This document shows, piece after piece, positions 8,594 through 17,935 of a stretch of DNA of 64,000 nt. The stretch spans positions 1,178,001 through 1,242,000 of the forward strand of contig NZ_CP034444.1 in assembly GCF_003952385.1 (NCBI RefSeq), read 5' to 3'. The DNA comes from Mesorhizobium sp. M1D.F.Ca.ET.043.01.1.1. Lineage in GTDB: Bacteria > Pseudomonadota > Alphaproteobacteria > Rhizobiales > Rhizobiaceae. Made by a program: the position numbers and the translations under genes. The notes under the pieces were generated by a model. The model saw only the letters and a program-made list of their open reading frames with translations. It made no database searches and had not been told where the DNA came from. The stretch's first letter is position 1; every line of letters starts with the position of its first letter.

Positions 8594-11121
8594 GCCATGC
8601 TCCTCGCCGGCTGCAATGCCCGCATGATCTCCGCCCCGATTTCTGAACTGTAGGCCGCGTCGCGATCGCCATTCAGCGCCGTCACGACACCGGCCGGCGT
8701 GGCCGAGGCCGGCCCGTCCAGGCAAATTTCCTTCACCGCGCCCGGCATCAGGTGGAAGCCGTTCTCGCGCGGGAAGAACAGCCCATCCTTGACGGCCACA
8801 TGATAGGCGGCGCGTCTGCAGGCGAGCTGCAAGCGCCAGCCGTCTTCTCCGCGCACCAACCGCGCCGACAGGCCGATATCGCGTCGCGCGGCCATGGCGC
8901 CGGGAAGCACATGAAAGGCTTCAGCCAGGATATCGCCGTCGTGGCCTTCCAGCCGCGCCACGGTTACCTCGTGGCCCGCCGGGCCGAAGCGATAGGCATA
9001 GGACACGTCGAAGAAGGCGCCGAGCAGCGAGAACGCCGACAGGGACTGCGCCCCGCGCGCCTGCAGCGTGACCGGCCGGCGCGCCGCCACCACCGGGGTG
9101 GCGCCATCGCGCAGGCAGACAAGCGACAGCGTCGCCTCGACGGCCTTTGGCCCGTCGTTGACAAGATGGACGCCCAGCCCGTTGACGCCCTCGTCGCTCA
9201 GCGCCAGCCTGAGCGGCGCGAAGGCTCGTCTCAGCGCATGCCAGACCGATTTCGTCCGTCCGGTGGAATCGACGATGCCCCACCCTGCCCCCGGGCGCAG
9301 ATCCTTCCAGAAGAACAGCAGCGCACCCGCCGTCGACGAGGCCGGTCTGCGCCATTCGTCGATCGTGCGCTCGACGACCTCGGCGGTGACGGCGCGCGAG
9401 AGGTCAAGGTAGCGCGCCGGATCCTCCATGCGCAGGCGACGCGCATCGACGCCGAACAGCATTTCGAGATAATGCTCGCGCACGTCTTCGAAATCCCACG
9501 ACGCGCCCGCGTCGCGCGGCACGCCGGCTTTCCAGCGCGGATCGTGGCCTGGCGGAACAGGCAGATGCTCGTCCAGCGTCGCCTGTTCCGGCACGTTGGC
9601 GAAGGCGAGGCACTCGCTGGCGAAACGCACCCCCGCGCGGCGCGCGTCCTCCAGCGGCCGGCAATAGGCGCCGACGCCATAATAGTGTGTCGGACCGCCA
9701 TCCGCGGCGAAGGGCAGGCTGCCGCCGGAGGGCGACGAGGACACCAGCGCGAGATCAGGCAGGATCGCCTGCGCGGCCGGACGCACGACCGCATCGAACC
9801 AGGGCGTCGGATCCATCGCTGCCGGCATACCGAGCATCGCGGCCTGCTGCGCCACCTCGCTGCCGCCGCACAGCACCGCCAGCGACGGCGAATGCCGAAG
9901 CCGCTTCAGCAGGTTTTCCACCTCGCGCGACAGCGCCGCCCGCCAGGCCTCGTCTTTCGCCGGATAGTCGAAATTGGCGAGCATCAGGTCCTGCCAGACG
10001 AAAATGCCCATCTCGTCGCACAACTCGTGGAAGGCATCGCCCTCGTAGGCGAAGGTGCCGCCGACCCGCAGCATGTTGACGCCGGCCCGGCGCGCGAGGT
10101 CGAGATCGGGCTCGATTTCAGCCCGCCCGCATGGCAGCCGCACAGGATCGGAGGGCGTCCAGACCGCGCCGCGGCAGAACACCGGCACGCCGTTGACGAC
10201 CAGGCGGAAATCGCGTCCGTCGGCGCCGCGATCGATCTCGATGCGGCGGAACCCGACCCGGCCCAGCCGGCTGCGCACCGTGCCGAGTGTCGCGGTCACT
10301 TCGTGCAGCGCCGGCTCGCCATGACTGTTCGGCCACCATGGGGCGACATCGGCAATGGCCAATTCCGCCGTCAGCCGGGTAGGTGTCTCGACCTTGAGGC
10401 GCGCGCGCACTCCAGCGCAGCTGACATGCGCCGTTTCGGCACCGTCGAAGGGTTCAGCAAGGGTGATCGCAACGGCAAGATGCCCGGTGGCGCCGTCGAG
10501 CCCGGCGCGCATGTCGGCATCGAGGATGCGCTGCCCGCCATTCTCGCGGATCAACTTGACGGGACGCCACGGCCCGACGACATCGAAATTCGGACACCAG
10601 CCCGGCATATGGCCGATCAAGGTCGTGCGCACCAGCCGCAGGCGCTGATCGTCGATCATGCGCGGACGCCAGCGGGCGCGCGGACCGGTCGCCGTTTCCA
10701 GATGGCGGTCGAGACTGCGAAAGACGATGGCAAGCCGCTCGCCACCTGCAAGGGTCACTGCGGCCTCATGGCACTCGAACATCGAGGTCGAGGCGAGCAG
10801 CAGCCGGTCGTCAAGCCAGACCTCGGCGATGGTCGCCAGACCCTCGAACACCAGCCGCACCGGACCGATCGCCGCGAGCCTGAGGCAGTACCAGACATCG
10901 CGGTCGTGCAGCGGGGCGGGCTGCTTGCGGTCCCAGCGGCCATGCTTTTCCAGCGTGGCGGCCGCCGTGCCGGGACAGGCCGCGTCCAGCCATTCGGCGC
11001 TTGCGTCGATATCATGCGGGCAAGCCCAGGCGCCGGCCGCCGAGACGGCCATCCGCCAGCCCTGGTCCAGCAATCCGGCTGTGCCGACGATCGACACAGC
11101 GGCGTCCATTCGCACACCCAT
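8590..11121 (-). CDS. Glycoside hydrolase family 2, beta-mannosidase-like
   Basis: An 843-residue protein with the GH2 domain order: N-terminal sugar-binding jelly roll (RDVWYCLRL...[14 protein letters not shown]), immunoglobulin-like sandwich, TIM barrel ([32 protein letters not shown]), then C-terminal beta domains. The catalytic acid/base region reads [10 protein letters not shown]: the Glu is kept, but the usual Asn before it (GNNE in beta-mannosidases) is Ser. The likely nucleophile is the Glu in RFASECLAF. No signal peptide, so probably cytosolic. ATG 11121 is chosen; TTG 11127 and ATG 11109 are alternatives. Its place inside an aminoacyl-carrier-protein operon suggests a glycosylated product or substrate rather than simple mannan breakdown (inference). 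Confidence 0.85.
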   Translation of the reverse strand: MGVRMDAAVSIVGTAGLLDQGWRMAVSAAGAWACPHDIDASAEWLDAACPGTAAATLEKHGRWDRKQPAPLHDRDVWYCLRLAAIGPVRLVFEGLATIAEVWLDDRLLLASTSMFECHEAAVTLAGGERLAIVFRSLDRHLETATGPRARWRPRMIDDQRLRLVRTTLIGHMPGWCPNFDVVGPWRPVKLIRENGGQRILDADMRAGLDGATGHLAVAITLAEPFDGAETAHVSCAGVRARLKVETPTRLTAELAIADVAPWWPNSHGEPALHEVTATLGTVRSRLGRVGFRRIEIDRGADGRDFRLVVNGVPVFCRGAVWTPSDPVRLPCGRAEIEPDLDLARRAGVNMLRVGGTFAYEGDAFHELCDEMGIFVWQDLMLANFDYPAKDEAWRAALSREVENLLKRLRHSPSLAVLCGGSEVAQQAAMLGMPAAMDPTPWFDAVVRPAAQAILPDLALVSSSPSGGSLPFAADGGPTHYYGVGAYCRPLEDARRAGVRFASECLAFANVPEQATLDEHLPVPPGHDPRWKAGVPRDAGASWDFEDVREHYLEMLFGVDARRLRMEDPARYLDLSRAVTAEVVERTIDEWRRPASSTAGALLFFWKDLRPGAGWGIVDSTGRTKSVWHALRRAFAPLRLALSDEGVNGLGVHLVNDGPKAVEATLSLVCLRDGATPVVAARRPVTLQARGAQSLSAFSLLGAFFDVSYAYRFGPAGHEVTVARLEGHDGDILAEAFHVLPGAMAARRDIGLSARLVRGEDGWRLQLACRRAAYHVAVKDGLFFPRENGFHLMPGAVKEICLDGPASATPAGVVTALNGDRDAAYSSEIGAEIMRALQPARSMA

Positions 11122-11145
11122 GCCCAAATGCGCCTCGGCCCGTCC

Positions 11146-12144
11146 CTAGGCCGCCTTGGAGGCGACGCCCGCCATGCGTGCCTCCAGCACGTCCATCACC
11201 GTTTCGTAGGCCTGCGCCATCGGCGTGATTGCCTCGGCCAAGCCGCCGAAACGCTGCCGCGCCATCGCGCGGGCGAGCTTGAACTGCATGACCTTGGCGC
11301 CGTCGGCTATATCGCCGGCGGCTTGCGCCGCCTCCGCGAGGCAAGTTTCGCCATGCTGCCCCAGCCATTCGAGATGGCTGCCGAGGAGTTCGAAATTCGC
11401 GCCGACCTGTCGCAGCGTGTTGAAGGCATAGGTATGGAAATAGTCAGGCGAGCACGTTGCCAGCGTTTCGGCGTGTCGGCCGAACGCGGCCGCATAGGCG
11501 CCGAGCGGATTGCGCTTCGGCCGCCGCTCGAGGTGATGCGCGAGCAGCACCGCCGCGGTTCCGACCGCATCGCGGGCCGGGCGCGTGGCGTCGAGCTTCA
11601 CGAATTCCGCGTAAGGAAAGAGCGGCAGGCCGCCCGCCGGCACATCGTCCCATTGGCCGAAGATGCCGTCATAGTCCTCGCCCTCGAGCGCGAAATAGCC
11701 GTCATTGTGGAAGTAGCGCATCTGCCGTCCCTCGGGATCGAGCGCGTTGATGCCGACCGTGGTCTTGGAATGCCCGCTGCGATAGGTGATGCCTTTGGTG
11801 TCGGGCAGGTGGAAGGCGTCGACCTCGACCAGCGGCAGCCGGCCGAGTTCGACCTGCGCCAGCACATGCGTCTCCAGCCGGTCGAAGATCGCCAGTTCCT
11901 GGATATCCAGCCCGGCCAGCCGCTGCAGGTCGGCGGTCGGGAACTTGAAGAACGTGAACTGATCGCCCTCGAAATCCTGCGCCACGGTGAAGCCGAGCGC
12001 CGCGACCGGGTCGTGGCCGGTCGCGTGCAGGACCTCGATCAGGAGGTCGACATAGCAGTTGGTCTGCGGCCAGCGCCTTTGCGGATCGTGCAGCCAATGC
12101 GGCCGGTAGCAGGCCGGATCAAGGCCGGCGATAGCTGCGCGCAT
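11146..12144 (-). CDS. DUF1839 family protein
   Basis: A 332-residue protein I recognise as the uncharacterised DUF1839 family. Conserved-looking blocks are WPQTNCYVDLLIEVLHATG (about residues 25-43), DFEGDQFTFFKFP, YRSGHSKTTVGIN, YFHNDGYFALEGEDYDGIF and AYAFNTLRQVGANFELLGSHLEWL. No signal peptide or membrane segment. ATG 12144 starts one base after the ligase stop, so the two are co-translated. Known DUF1839 genes occur next to amino acid:[carrier protein] ligases, so a step acting on the aminoacyl-carrier product is the best guess; no catalytic motif is recognisable by eye. A Cys in TNCYVD and the His in RSGHSK are candidates for mutation. Confidence 0.85.
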   Translation of the reverse strand: MRAAIAGLDPACYRPHWLHDPQRRWPQTNCYVDLLIEVLHATGHDPVAALGFTVAQDFEGDQFTFFKFPTADLQRLAGLDIQELAIFDRLETHVLAQVELGRLPLVEVDAFHLPDTKGITYRSGHSKTTVGINALDPEGRQMRYFHNDGYFALEGEDYDGIFGQWDDVPAGGLPLFPYAEFVKLDATRPARDAVGTAAVLLAHHLERRPKRNPLGAYAAAFGRHAETLATCSPDYFHTYAFNTLRQVGANFELLGSHLEWLGQHGETCLAEAAQAAGDIADGAKVMQFKLARAMARQRFGGLAEAITPMAQAYETVMDVLEARMAGVASKAA

Positions 12145-12145
12145 G

Positions 12146-13069
12146 TCACACGCTCCACAGCACGTCGCGGACCGTCGCAGGCCAGGCCTCCGGGTCGGGA
12201 CCATGATGGCGGAACAGGGCCAGCGCCACACGCTCCAGCCCGAAGCCGATGCAGGCCGAATGACAGAACTCGCCGTCCGCGAACTTCAGGCCCCAGGTCC
12301 GGCCAAAATGGTCCTGGTGATAGTTGAAGCTCAAGCAGGCGGTCGGCTTCTCGATACTGGTCACCGGAATCAGCAGCTCGAATTTCAGGCCCTGATCTCT
12401 CTGGTTGTTGGCCATCATCTTGCCGCCGCGGCCGAAGAACGGATCGTTGGCGAGATCGACCTCGCAGGGCAGATCGAGCGACTCGATCATCGCCTTGCCG
12501 CGTTTCAGCCAGCTTTCGCGGAACGAGTGCACCTGCTCGGCTGTGCCGATCTTGACGAACTCGCGCATGCGGAAGAGCTGCATGCGCGCCGGGTCTTTCG
12601 ACGGCTCGTGGCGGAAGCAATAGGAGGAGAGCTCGAAAAGCAGGCCGTGCGCCGGCACCGGGCCGCGCGCAGCGATGGTGGGGTAGAGCGGATAGCACGC
12701 GGCCGGCGTCAGCGCGAGGTCCGTCGCCTTCTGCAGCTCCGTCCAGTCCCCGCCATCGGCCATCATGCCGAGCAGCTGCGCATGCTCCCGCTCGCCGCCC
12801 ATGAAGGAATGCACACAGCCGGCAAGCTGCGGAAAGCTCTTCATGTAGCCGCTCTTCTCCAGCGTCGCGCGGCTCATGCCTGGCGGAAAGTGGATGCGGG
12901 TGGCCTTGTCGGGCGCGCCGAGCCGCGTGACGAGACGCTCGAACCGCTCGATCACTTCCTCGAATGCGCCCGAACGGCCATAGAGGCCGTCGATGCCGGA
13001 TTCGAACAGGATGCCGTTCTCGAACAGGCTGTCGAGCAGCGACTTGGAGTCGAATGTCTTGGCGTCCAT
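12146..13069 (-). CDS. Amino acid:[carrier protein] ligase (SerRS-like class II synthetase homologue)
   Basis: A 307-residue catalytic-core homologue of atypical seryl-tRNA synthetase, without a tRNA-binding arm. Characterised family members from Bradyrhizobium and Agrobacterium activate glycine or alanine with ATP and load it on a partner carrier protein instead of tRNA. Seen: a candidate zinc Cys in [11 protein letters not shown], the motif-2 stretch [20 protein letters not shown], and motif 3 in [12 protein letters not shown] with its invariant Arg. A second candidate zinc Cys lies in [13 protein letters not shown] 13069 follows the dehydrogenase stop by one base. The ACP at 14281-14526 is the obvious acceptor. 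Gly versus Ala specificity cannot be assigned. Confidence 0.93.
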   Translation of the reverse strand: MDAKTFDSKSLLDSLFENGILFESGIDGLYGRSGAFEEVIERFERLVTRLGAPDKATRIHFPPGMSRATLEKSGYMKSFPQLAGCVHSFMGGEREHAQLLGMMADGGDWTELQKATDLALTPAACYPLYPTIAARGPVPAHGLLFELSSYCFRHEPSKDPARMQLFRMREFVKIGTAEQVHSFRESWLKRGKAMIESLDLPCEVDLANDPFFGRGGKMMANNQRDQGLKFELLIPVTSIEKPTACLSFNYHQDHFGRTWGLKFADGEFCHSACIGFGLERVALALFRHHGPDPEAWPATVRDVLWSV

Positions 13070-13070
13070 C

Positions 13071-14276
13071 TCAGCTCCCCAGGCCGGTGTCGAAGCGGCT
13101 CATCAGCATGAGCGTCGCGGTATTGGAAAGGATGCGGTCGTTCGAGATCATCACCGGTGCCGAGGTCACATCGCGCAAGTGCCGGCCGACGCTGAACGGC
13201 GTGCCGTTCTTGTAGCCAAGGATGCCGTTGACCAGCATGGCCAGACGCACCACGGCGCCGGCCTTCTCGCTGGCCGCAACCTTCAGCGCGTTGATCTCGG
13301 CGGCGAAGCCGATCGAAGACAACGCGTCATCGTCGCCCGCGGCCGCTTCGAAGCGGTGGATGGCGGCCGTCAGGTGCCCTTTCATCTCCTGCAAAAGCGC
13401 TGCCGCCTCGGCCAGCCTCAGCGCCCCGGGAGGCATGGCGTCGGGCTGCTTGCGTGCCGCCGCCTTGACGAAGGCCTGCGCCCGATTGAAGGCGTCGGCG
13501 GCGATGCCGAACCAGGTCGCCGCCCAGAAGATGTGTGAGCTGGCCAGCATCGACTGCGCCGCGATCTCGGAAAACGGCTTCGGGAATATCTGTCTCGCAT
13601 CACCCGTGGCGACGAGATGAAAGCCGTCGGAGCAGGTGCCGCGCATGCCGAGCGTGTCCCACACCGACGTGCGTTCCAGGGTGCGGTCGCCATCGGCCGG
13701 TATCACCACCATCACTTGATCGGAGCTTGCCGCGTCGGGCGCGCGCCGCGCCGTGGCGAGGATGGCGTCGGCATAGTTGCCGTAGGAGATGACGGTGGCT
13801 TCCTTGGTCAGCGTGAAGCGACCGCCGGCGACCTCGACCGCGCAGATCGAATTGCGCAGATTGCCGCCGATGCCGGCCTCGGTCGTCGCCGAAGCCATCA
13901 GCAACTGCTCGTCGGCGATGCGCCGCATATAGGCGCGGTGCCAGTCGCTGGCGCCGCCATGCGTGACGAAGCTCGACGTCTTGATCTGGTGCATGGCATA
14001 GATCATCGCGCTCGAGCCGCAGGCCTGACCGAGCTGGACGATGAGGTCGGCGATCCGCATCGTGCCGAGCCCCTCGCCGCCATGCTCGACCGGGATCGCC
14101 ACGCCGAGCAGGCGCTCGCGCTTCAGCGCCTCGATCGTCTCTGTCGGGAAACGGCCTTCCTTGTCGACGGCATCGGCATGGCTGGCGGCGATCTCGGCGA
14201 CCCGCCGCATGCGTTCGGTTGCTGCTTCCGGCGCCTCCGCGACCGAAGCGGCCTCGATTTTTCTCAACACGTTCAT
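13071..14276 (-). CDS. Acyl-CoA dehydrogenase-family flavoprotein
   Basis: A 401-residue protein with the acyl-CoA dehydrogenase fold: N-terminal helical domain ([16 protein letters not shown], about residues 57-72), the middle beta domain with the flavin/substrate stretch [13 protein letters not shown] (about 125-137) and [14 protein letters not shown], and the C-terminal four-helix bundle. In this fold FAD oxidises a thioester-bound substrate or, in variants, oxygenates it. Lying directly between an ACP gene (4 bases) and an aminoacyl-ACP ligase gene (1 base), it may act on the aminoacyl-S-ACP, as prolyl-S-carrier-protein dehydrogenases do in pyrrole pathways. That substrate is an inference. 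The C-terminal region reads [18 protein letters not shown], as in dibenzothiophene-desulfurisation-type relatives. Confidence 0.9.
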   Translation of the reverse strand: MNVLRKIEAASVAEAPEAATERMRRVAEIAASHADAVDKEGRFPTETIEALKRERLLGVAIPVEHGGEGLGTMRIADLIVQLGQACGSSAMIYAMHQIKTSSFVTHGGASDWHRAYMRRIADEQLLMASATTEAGIGGNLRNSICAVEVAGGRFTLTKEATVISYGNYADAILATARRAPDAASSDQVMVVIPADGDRTLERTSVWDTLGMRGTCSDGFHLVATGDARQIFPKPFSEIAAQSMLASSHIFWAATWFGIAADAFNRAQAFVKAAARKQPDAMPPGALRLAEAAALLQEMKGHLTAAIHRFEAAAGDDDALSSIGFAAEINALKVAASEKAGAVVRLAMLVNGILGYKNGTPFSVGRHLRDVTSAPVMISNDRILSNTATLMLMSRFDTGLGS

Positions 14277-14280
14277 GGCG

Positions 14281-14526
14281 CTACGCCGCCCTGCGCGTCA
14301 GCTGCGAAACGGCGTCCGCGATGTTGATGAGCGAAGAAAAGGTGCGCCGCGTCAGCATCGTCTCGGGGAATTCGATGTCGAACTCCTCTTCGAGAGCCAG
14401 CATCATCTGCACCGAGGCGAAAGAGGTCAGCCCCGCGTCGTAGAGATTGGCATCGTCGGCGAGCGCGCCGAAATTCAGCGGAATCATCGGATGCTGCTCG
14501 AGCAGCGAGCGAATCTGGTCGATCAT
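14281..14526 (-). CDS. Acyl carrier protein (aminoacyl carrier)
   Basis: An 81-residue four-helix carrier protein. The phosphopantetheine site lies in LYDAGLTSFASVQMM, with Ser in GLTSFAS replacing the classical DSL; the acidic helix that follows (ALEEEFDIEFPE) is typical of ACPs. ATG 14526 (MIDQIRSLLEQHP) is preferred to an upstream in-frame start because the added 14 residues look non-coding. It is the first gene of the six-gene operon and the likely acceptor for the ligase two genes on. The missing Asp before Ser resembles carriers that partner the SerRS-like ligases. No phosphopantetheinyl transferase lies in the window, so the housekeeping enzyme would be needed. Confidence 0.92.
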   Translation of the reverse strand: MIDQIRSLLEQHPMIPLNFGALADDANLYDAGLTSFASVQMMLALEEEFDIEFPETMLTRRTFSSLINIADAVSQLTRRAA

Positions 14527-14811
14527 GGAGGCCCCACCCCTTGCGTTTGCATATTGTGCGGGCGGCACTATCGCAGAAGCAGCGCAACCGTGGCGTTAAC
14601 GCCATCGGCCAGTTTCAACCATGCCTAAGGATCGGTAACGGACCGCCGTATAATTTTCACGGCTTCGGAAACGGATTGACCTGCGACCGGCGTTCGGTCT
14701 CTCAGATCAAGTCACCCGGATGGTCGACAACAGGCCCTCACTTTGGCCTAATGAATACCCTACCGTATTTCGGGGTGCTGGACCGTTGAAACGGCAAGAA
14801 CGGGTAAGAAT
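14527..14811. promoter_or_regulatory. Divergent region upstream of the ACP operon, with a perfect 14-bp palindrome
   Basis: 285 bases without a convincing gene between the ACP operon (minus) and the lipoprotein gene (plus). A perfect palindrome TGGCGTTAACGCCA lies at 14591-14604, 65 bases before the ACP ATG, where an operator would be expected. No confident -35/-10 pair was seen for either direction. Confidence 0.5.
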
Positions 14812-15153
14812 ATGAAATTCACGCCGAGGGCCCTCTTGCCGTTGACTTTGATCGGTGTCTCCCTTGCAGGCGCAGGCTGCTCGTCGACCGTCGCATCGAT
14901 CGATCCGGGGAAATACGACAAGATGAGCTGCGCCGAGCTCAACAGCGCGCTCGGCGACACGGCCACCGACATCTCGCGGACGGCGATCAGCCGCGGCAAG
15001 GTCGCCAGCACCAGCGTACCGAGCTGGCTGCTCGGCGGCGAGCGCGTCAAGACAGTGGTGGCCAACCGCGACACGGCGAAGATCGAGCGGCTGCAGCACC
15101 AGCAGCAGGCGATTGTCGCCGCGAGGAAGCAAAGGTGCCCGTCCTCGCAATGA
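14812..15153 (+). CDS. Small predicted lipoprotein
   Basis: A 113-residue protein with a lipoprotein signal peptide: basic start MKFTPR, hydrophobic core LLPLTLIGVSLAG, and lipobox AGAGC with lipidated Cys at residue 23. The mature part begins SSTVASIDPGKYDKMSCAEL and has only two further Cys (in MSCAEL and RCPSSQ), which could form a disulfide. The C-terminal half is basic and helical. I do not recognise a functional domain; small lipoproteins of this layout are common in Rhizobiales. It is monocistronic, converging on the opp operon with 23 bases between stops. Confidence 0.75.
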   Translation: MKFTPRALLPLTLIGVSLAGAGCSSTVASIDPGKYDKMSCAELNSALGDTATDISRTAISRGKVASTSVPSWLLGGERVKTVVANRDTAKIERLQHQQQAIVAARKQRCPSSQ

Positions 15154-15176
15154 GCCAGCGGCCGCCGGCGGCGGTC

Positions 15177-16793
15177 TTATGCGCTGATCCGGAACCTGGT
15201 CGAATCGATTGCCGCGTTCATCAGCGTCTGCGTGTAGGCCTCGCGCGGATTGCCGAAGATCTCCTCGGTCGGGCCCTCCTCGACGATCTTTCCCTGCTTC
15301 ATGACGATGATGTAGTCGGCCATGGCGCGCACGACCGCGAGGTCATGGCTGATGAAGAGGTAGGATAGCTGGTGGTCGGCCTGCAGCTTGCGCAGCAATT
15401 CGACGATCTGCTTCTGCACCGAGCGGTCGAGCGCCGAGGTCGGCTCGTCCAGCACCACCACTTTCGGCTTCAGGATCATGGCGCGGGCAATGGCGATGCG
15501 CTGGCGCTGGCCGCCGGAAAACTCATGCGGGTAGCGGTTGCGGGCGTTGGGATCGAGGCCGACCTCGCGCAGCGCCTCGACGGCGCGCTGGTCGCGCTGC
15601 CTGCCGGTCAGCGAGGGTTCGTGCACCAGAAGCCCCTCGGTGATGACCTGGCCAACCGTCATGCGCGGGGACAGCGAGCCGAACGGATCCTGGAAGACGA
15701 GCTGCAATTCGCGCCTGAGCGGCCGCATCGCCTGGCGGTCGGCCTCGGAGATGTCGCGGTCGCCGAAGCGGATCACGCCGTCGCTGGGCAACAATCTGAG
15801 CAGCGCGCGGCCGAGCGTCGATTTGCCTGAACCGGACTCGCCGACGATGCCGATGGTCTGATTGCGCTTCAGCCGGATCGAGATCTTGTCCACCGCGCGC
15901 AGCATCAGCGGCTCGCCGCCGAGGAAACCGCCGCCGATCTTGAAGACGACCTCGACGTTGCGGCCTTCGAGCAGCACCGGCGCATTGGCGGGCGGCGCCG
16001 CCTTGGTGCCGGTCGGCTCGGCCGCGAGCAGCATCTTGGTGTAGGCATGCTGCGGGTTGGCGAACAGCGTTTCCGCCTGGCCCTCCTCGACCACCTCGCC
16101 CTGGCGCATGACATAGACGCGGTCGGCGAAGCGGCGCACGATGCCGAGATCATGGGTGATGAAGACGATCGCCATGCCGAGCTTGCGCTGCAATTCGGCA
16201 AGCAGCGTCAGGATCTGCGCCTGGATGGTGACGTCGAGCGCCGTCGTCGGCTCGTCGGCGATCAGGATGTCGGGATCGTTGGCCAGCGCCATGGCGATCA
16301 TGACGCGCTGGCGCTGGCCGCCCGACATTTCGTGCGGATAGGATTTCATCCGGCGCTCCGGATCGGGGATGTGCACCAGCTTGAGCAGCTTCAGCGCCTC
16401 CTCGCGCGCGGCCGGCGCGGAGAGCCCGCGATGCCGGCGGATCGGCTCGATGAGCTGATTGCCGATGGTGTAGAGCGGATCGAGCGAGGTCATCGGCTCC
16501 TGGAAGATCATGCTGATCTTGCGGCCGCGGACCTTGTTGAGCTCACCCTTGGTCATCTCCAGCAGATTGCGGCCGCGATAGTCGACCTGGCCGGTGGCCT
16601 CGCCATTGGAGGAGAGCAGGCTCATCGCCGCCATCATCGTCTGGCTCTTGCCGGAGCCGGATTCGCCGACGACGGCGACGGTCTCGCCGGCATTGACCTT
16701 GATGCTGATGCCCTTCACCGCCTCGACCGTGCCGTCGAGGGTCTGGAAGCGGACCCGCAGGTCCTTGACGCTGAGGATCGTTTCGGAAGCCAT
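15177..16793 (-). CDS. Peptide/oligopeptide ABC transporter, fused double ATP-binding protein (OppDF/YejF-like)
   Basis: A 538-residue cytoplasmic ATPase with two complete ABC cassettes. Cassette 1 (about residues 1-265): Walker [11 protein letters not shown], signature MSGGQRQRV, Walker [13 protein letters not shown]. Cassette 2 (about 275-538): Walker [11 protein letters not shown], signature FSGGQRQRI, Walker [13 protein letters not shown]. Both have the oligopeptide-ATPase C-terminal extension ([16 protein letters not shown]). Opp systems usually have separate D and F proteins; a fused form as here is known in YejF. ATG 16793 (MASETILSV) is chosen; ATG 16808 is an alternative. An open frame continues far upstream of both, but it overlaps oppC out of frame and is not coding. 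Confidence 0.93.
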   Translation of the reverse strand: MASETILSVKDLRVRFQTLDGTVEAVKGISIKVNAGETVAVVGESGSGKSQTMMAAMSLLSSNGEATGQVDYRGRNLLEMTKGELNKVRGRKISMIFQEPMTSLDPLYTIGNQLIEPIRRHRGLSAPAAREEALKLLKLVHIPDPERRMKSYPHEMSGGQRQRVMIAMALANDPDILIADEPTTALDVTIQAQILTLLAELQRKLGMAIVFITHDLGIVRRFADRVYVMRQGEVVEEGQAETLFANPQHAYTKMLLAAEPTGTKAAPPANAPVLLEGRNVEVVFKIGGGFLGGEPLMLRAVDKISIRLKRNQTIGIVGESGSGKSTLGRALLRLLPSDGVIRFGDRDISEADRQAMRPLRRELQLVFQDPFGSLSPRMTVGQVITEGLLVHEPSLTGRQRDQRAVEALREVGLDPNARNRYPHEFSGGQRQRIAIARAMILKPKVVVLDEPTSALDRSVQKQIVELLRKLQADHQLSYLFISHDLAVVRAMADYIIVMKQGKIVEEGPTEEIFGNPREAYTQTLMNAAIDSTRFRISA

Positions 16794-16810
16794 GTCAGCG
16801 ATCCCCATCT

Positions 16811-17935
16811 CTATCGATCTTTCGGGTCGAGCGCGTCGCGCAGGCCGTCGCCGACGAAATTCAGCGCAAACAGCGTCGAGACGAGGAAGAAGGCCGGAAA
16901 CAACAGCAGCCAGTTGGCATAGCCGATGTTCTTGGCGCCAACGGAAATCAGCACACCCCAGCTGGTCATCGGCTCCTGCACGCCAAGACCGAGGAAGGAG
17001 AGAAAGCTTTCCAGGATGATTACCTGCGGCACCAGCAGCGTCATGTAGATCACCACCGGCCCGAGCAGATTGGGGATCACGTGGCGCACCAGGATGCCGC
17101 GATGGCCGACGCCCATCGCTTCTGCCGCCTGGACATATTCCTGCCTGCGGATCGACAGCGCCTGGCCGCGCACGATGCGCGCCATGTCCAGCCACAGCAC
17201 CGCGCCGACCGCCAGAAACATCAGCACGAAGTTGCGGCCGAAGAACACCACCAGCATAATGACGAAGAAGATGAACGGTAGCGAATAGAGCACGTCGACA
17301 ATGCGCATCATAACCTCGTCGACCCTGCCGCCGGCAAAGCCGGCCGTCGCGCCGTAGATCACGCCGATGACGCCGGCGACGACGCCGGCAAGCAGGCCGA
17401 TGGCCAGCGAAATGCGCCCGGCCATCAGCGTACGCGAAAGCAGGTCGCGCCCTGTGTTGTCGGTGCCGAAGATGAAATATTGCTGCTTGATGGCGGAACT
17501 CATCGTGACTTCGAGCCCGTCCGGCGACTTGCTCTCGATCCTGGTGTCGTCGAAGGCGTCGGAACGATCGAGATAACGGGTGTAGCGGTCGTCTATCGGC
17601 TTCTTGGACGTGACCGTCACGATCACCCGGCTGCCGTCCTGGTGCCACTCCTTAATGTCGACGCGCATGCGCTTGATGGCGTCGGTCAGCGCGGTCTGGA
17701 TCATGTCGGGCTTGGGGTAGGCCGAGAGGCTCGGCGGTGTGCGCACGTAGTCGCCGTAGATGGTGGTGTATTCATGCGGCGCGACCATCGGGCCGAACAC
17801 GCTGATGACGGCAATGAACGCCAGATAGTAAAGGCTGAACATGGCGGCGCGGTTGCGCTTCAGTCGCGCCCAGGCATTGCCCCAGAGCGAGCGGCCGACG
17901 ATCGGCTCCGGAACGGCTACGGCAAGGTCAGTCAT
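16811..17935 (-). CDS. Peptide/oligopeptide ABC transporter permease (OppC-like) with a large periplasmic insert
   Basis: A 374-residue inner-membrane permease. One TM helix near residues 30-50 (AAMFSLYYLAFIAVISVFGP) is followed by the transporter fold from about residue 150, with the EAA-type loop EAMGVGHRGILVRHVIPN (about 273-290) that contacts the ATPase. Between them lies an unusual hydrophilic insert of roughly 90 residues (about 60-150) containing KRMRVDIKEWHQDGSR and KKPIDDRYTRYLDR, longer than in ordinary OppC/DppC. Its GTG-independent ATG 17935 overlaps the oppB stop by eight bases (ATGACTGA), so the two permeases are coupled. It is co-transcribed with the fused ATPase two bases downstream. 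Confidence 0.93.
   Translation of the reverse strand: MTDLAVAVPEPIVGRSLWGNAWARLKRNRAAMFSLYYLAFIAVISVFGPMVAPHEYTTIYGDYVRTPPSLSAYPKPDMIQTALTDAIKRMRVDIKEWHQDGSRVIVTVTSKKPIDDRYTRYLDRSDAFDDTRIESKSPDGLEVTMSSAIKQQYFIFGTDNTGRDLLSRTLMAGRISLAIGLLAGVVAGVIGVIYGATAGFAGGRVDEVMMRIVDVLYSLPFIFFVIMLVVFFGRNFVLMFLAVGAVLWLDMARIVRGQALSIRRQEYVQAAEAMGVGHRGILVRHVIPNLLGPVVIYMTLLVPQVIILESFLSFLGLGVQEPMTSWGVLISVGAKNIGYANWLLLFPAFFLVSTLFALNFVGDGLRDALDPKDR

Noticed and set aside
8752-12327. A 1191-codon open frame on the plus strand
   Set aside because: It is antisense to the GH2, DUF1839 and ligase genes, has Arg/His/Gly-rich translation without any family motif, and reflects high third-position GC of the real genes.
16809-17648. 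Upstream extension of the fused OppDF frame
   Set aside because: It overlaps oppC in another frame, translates to an Arg/Gly-rich sequence, and the ABC domain starts right after ATG 16793.
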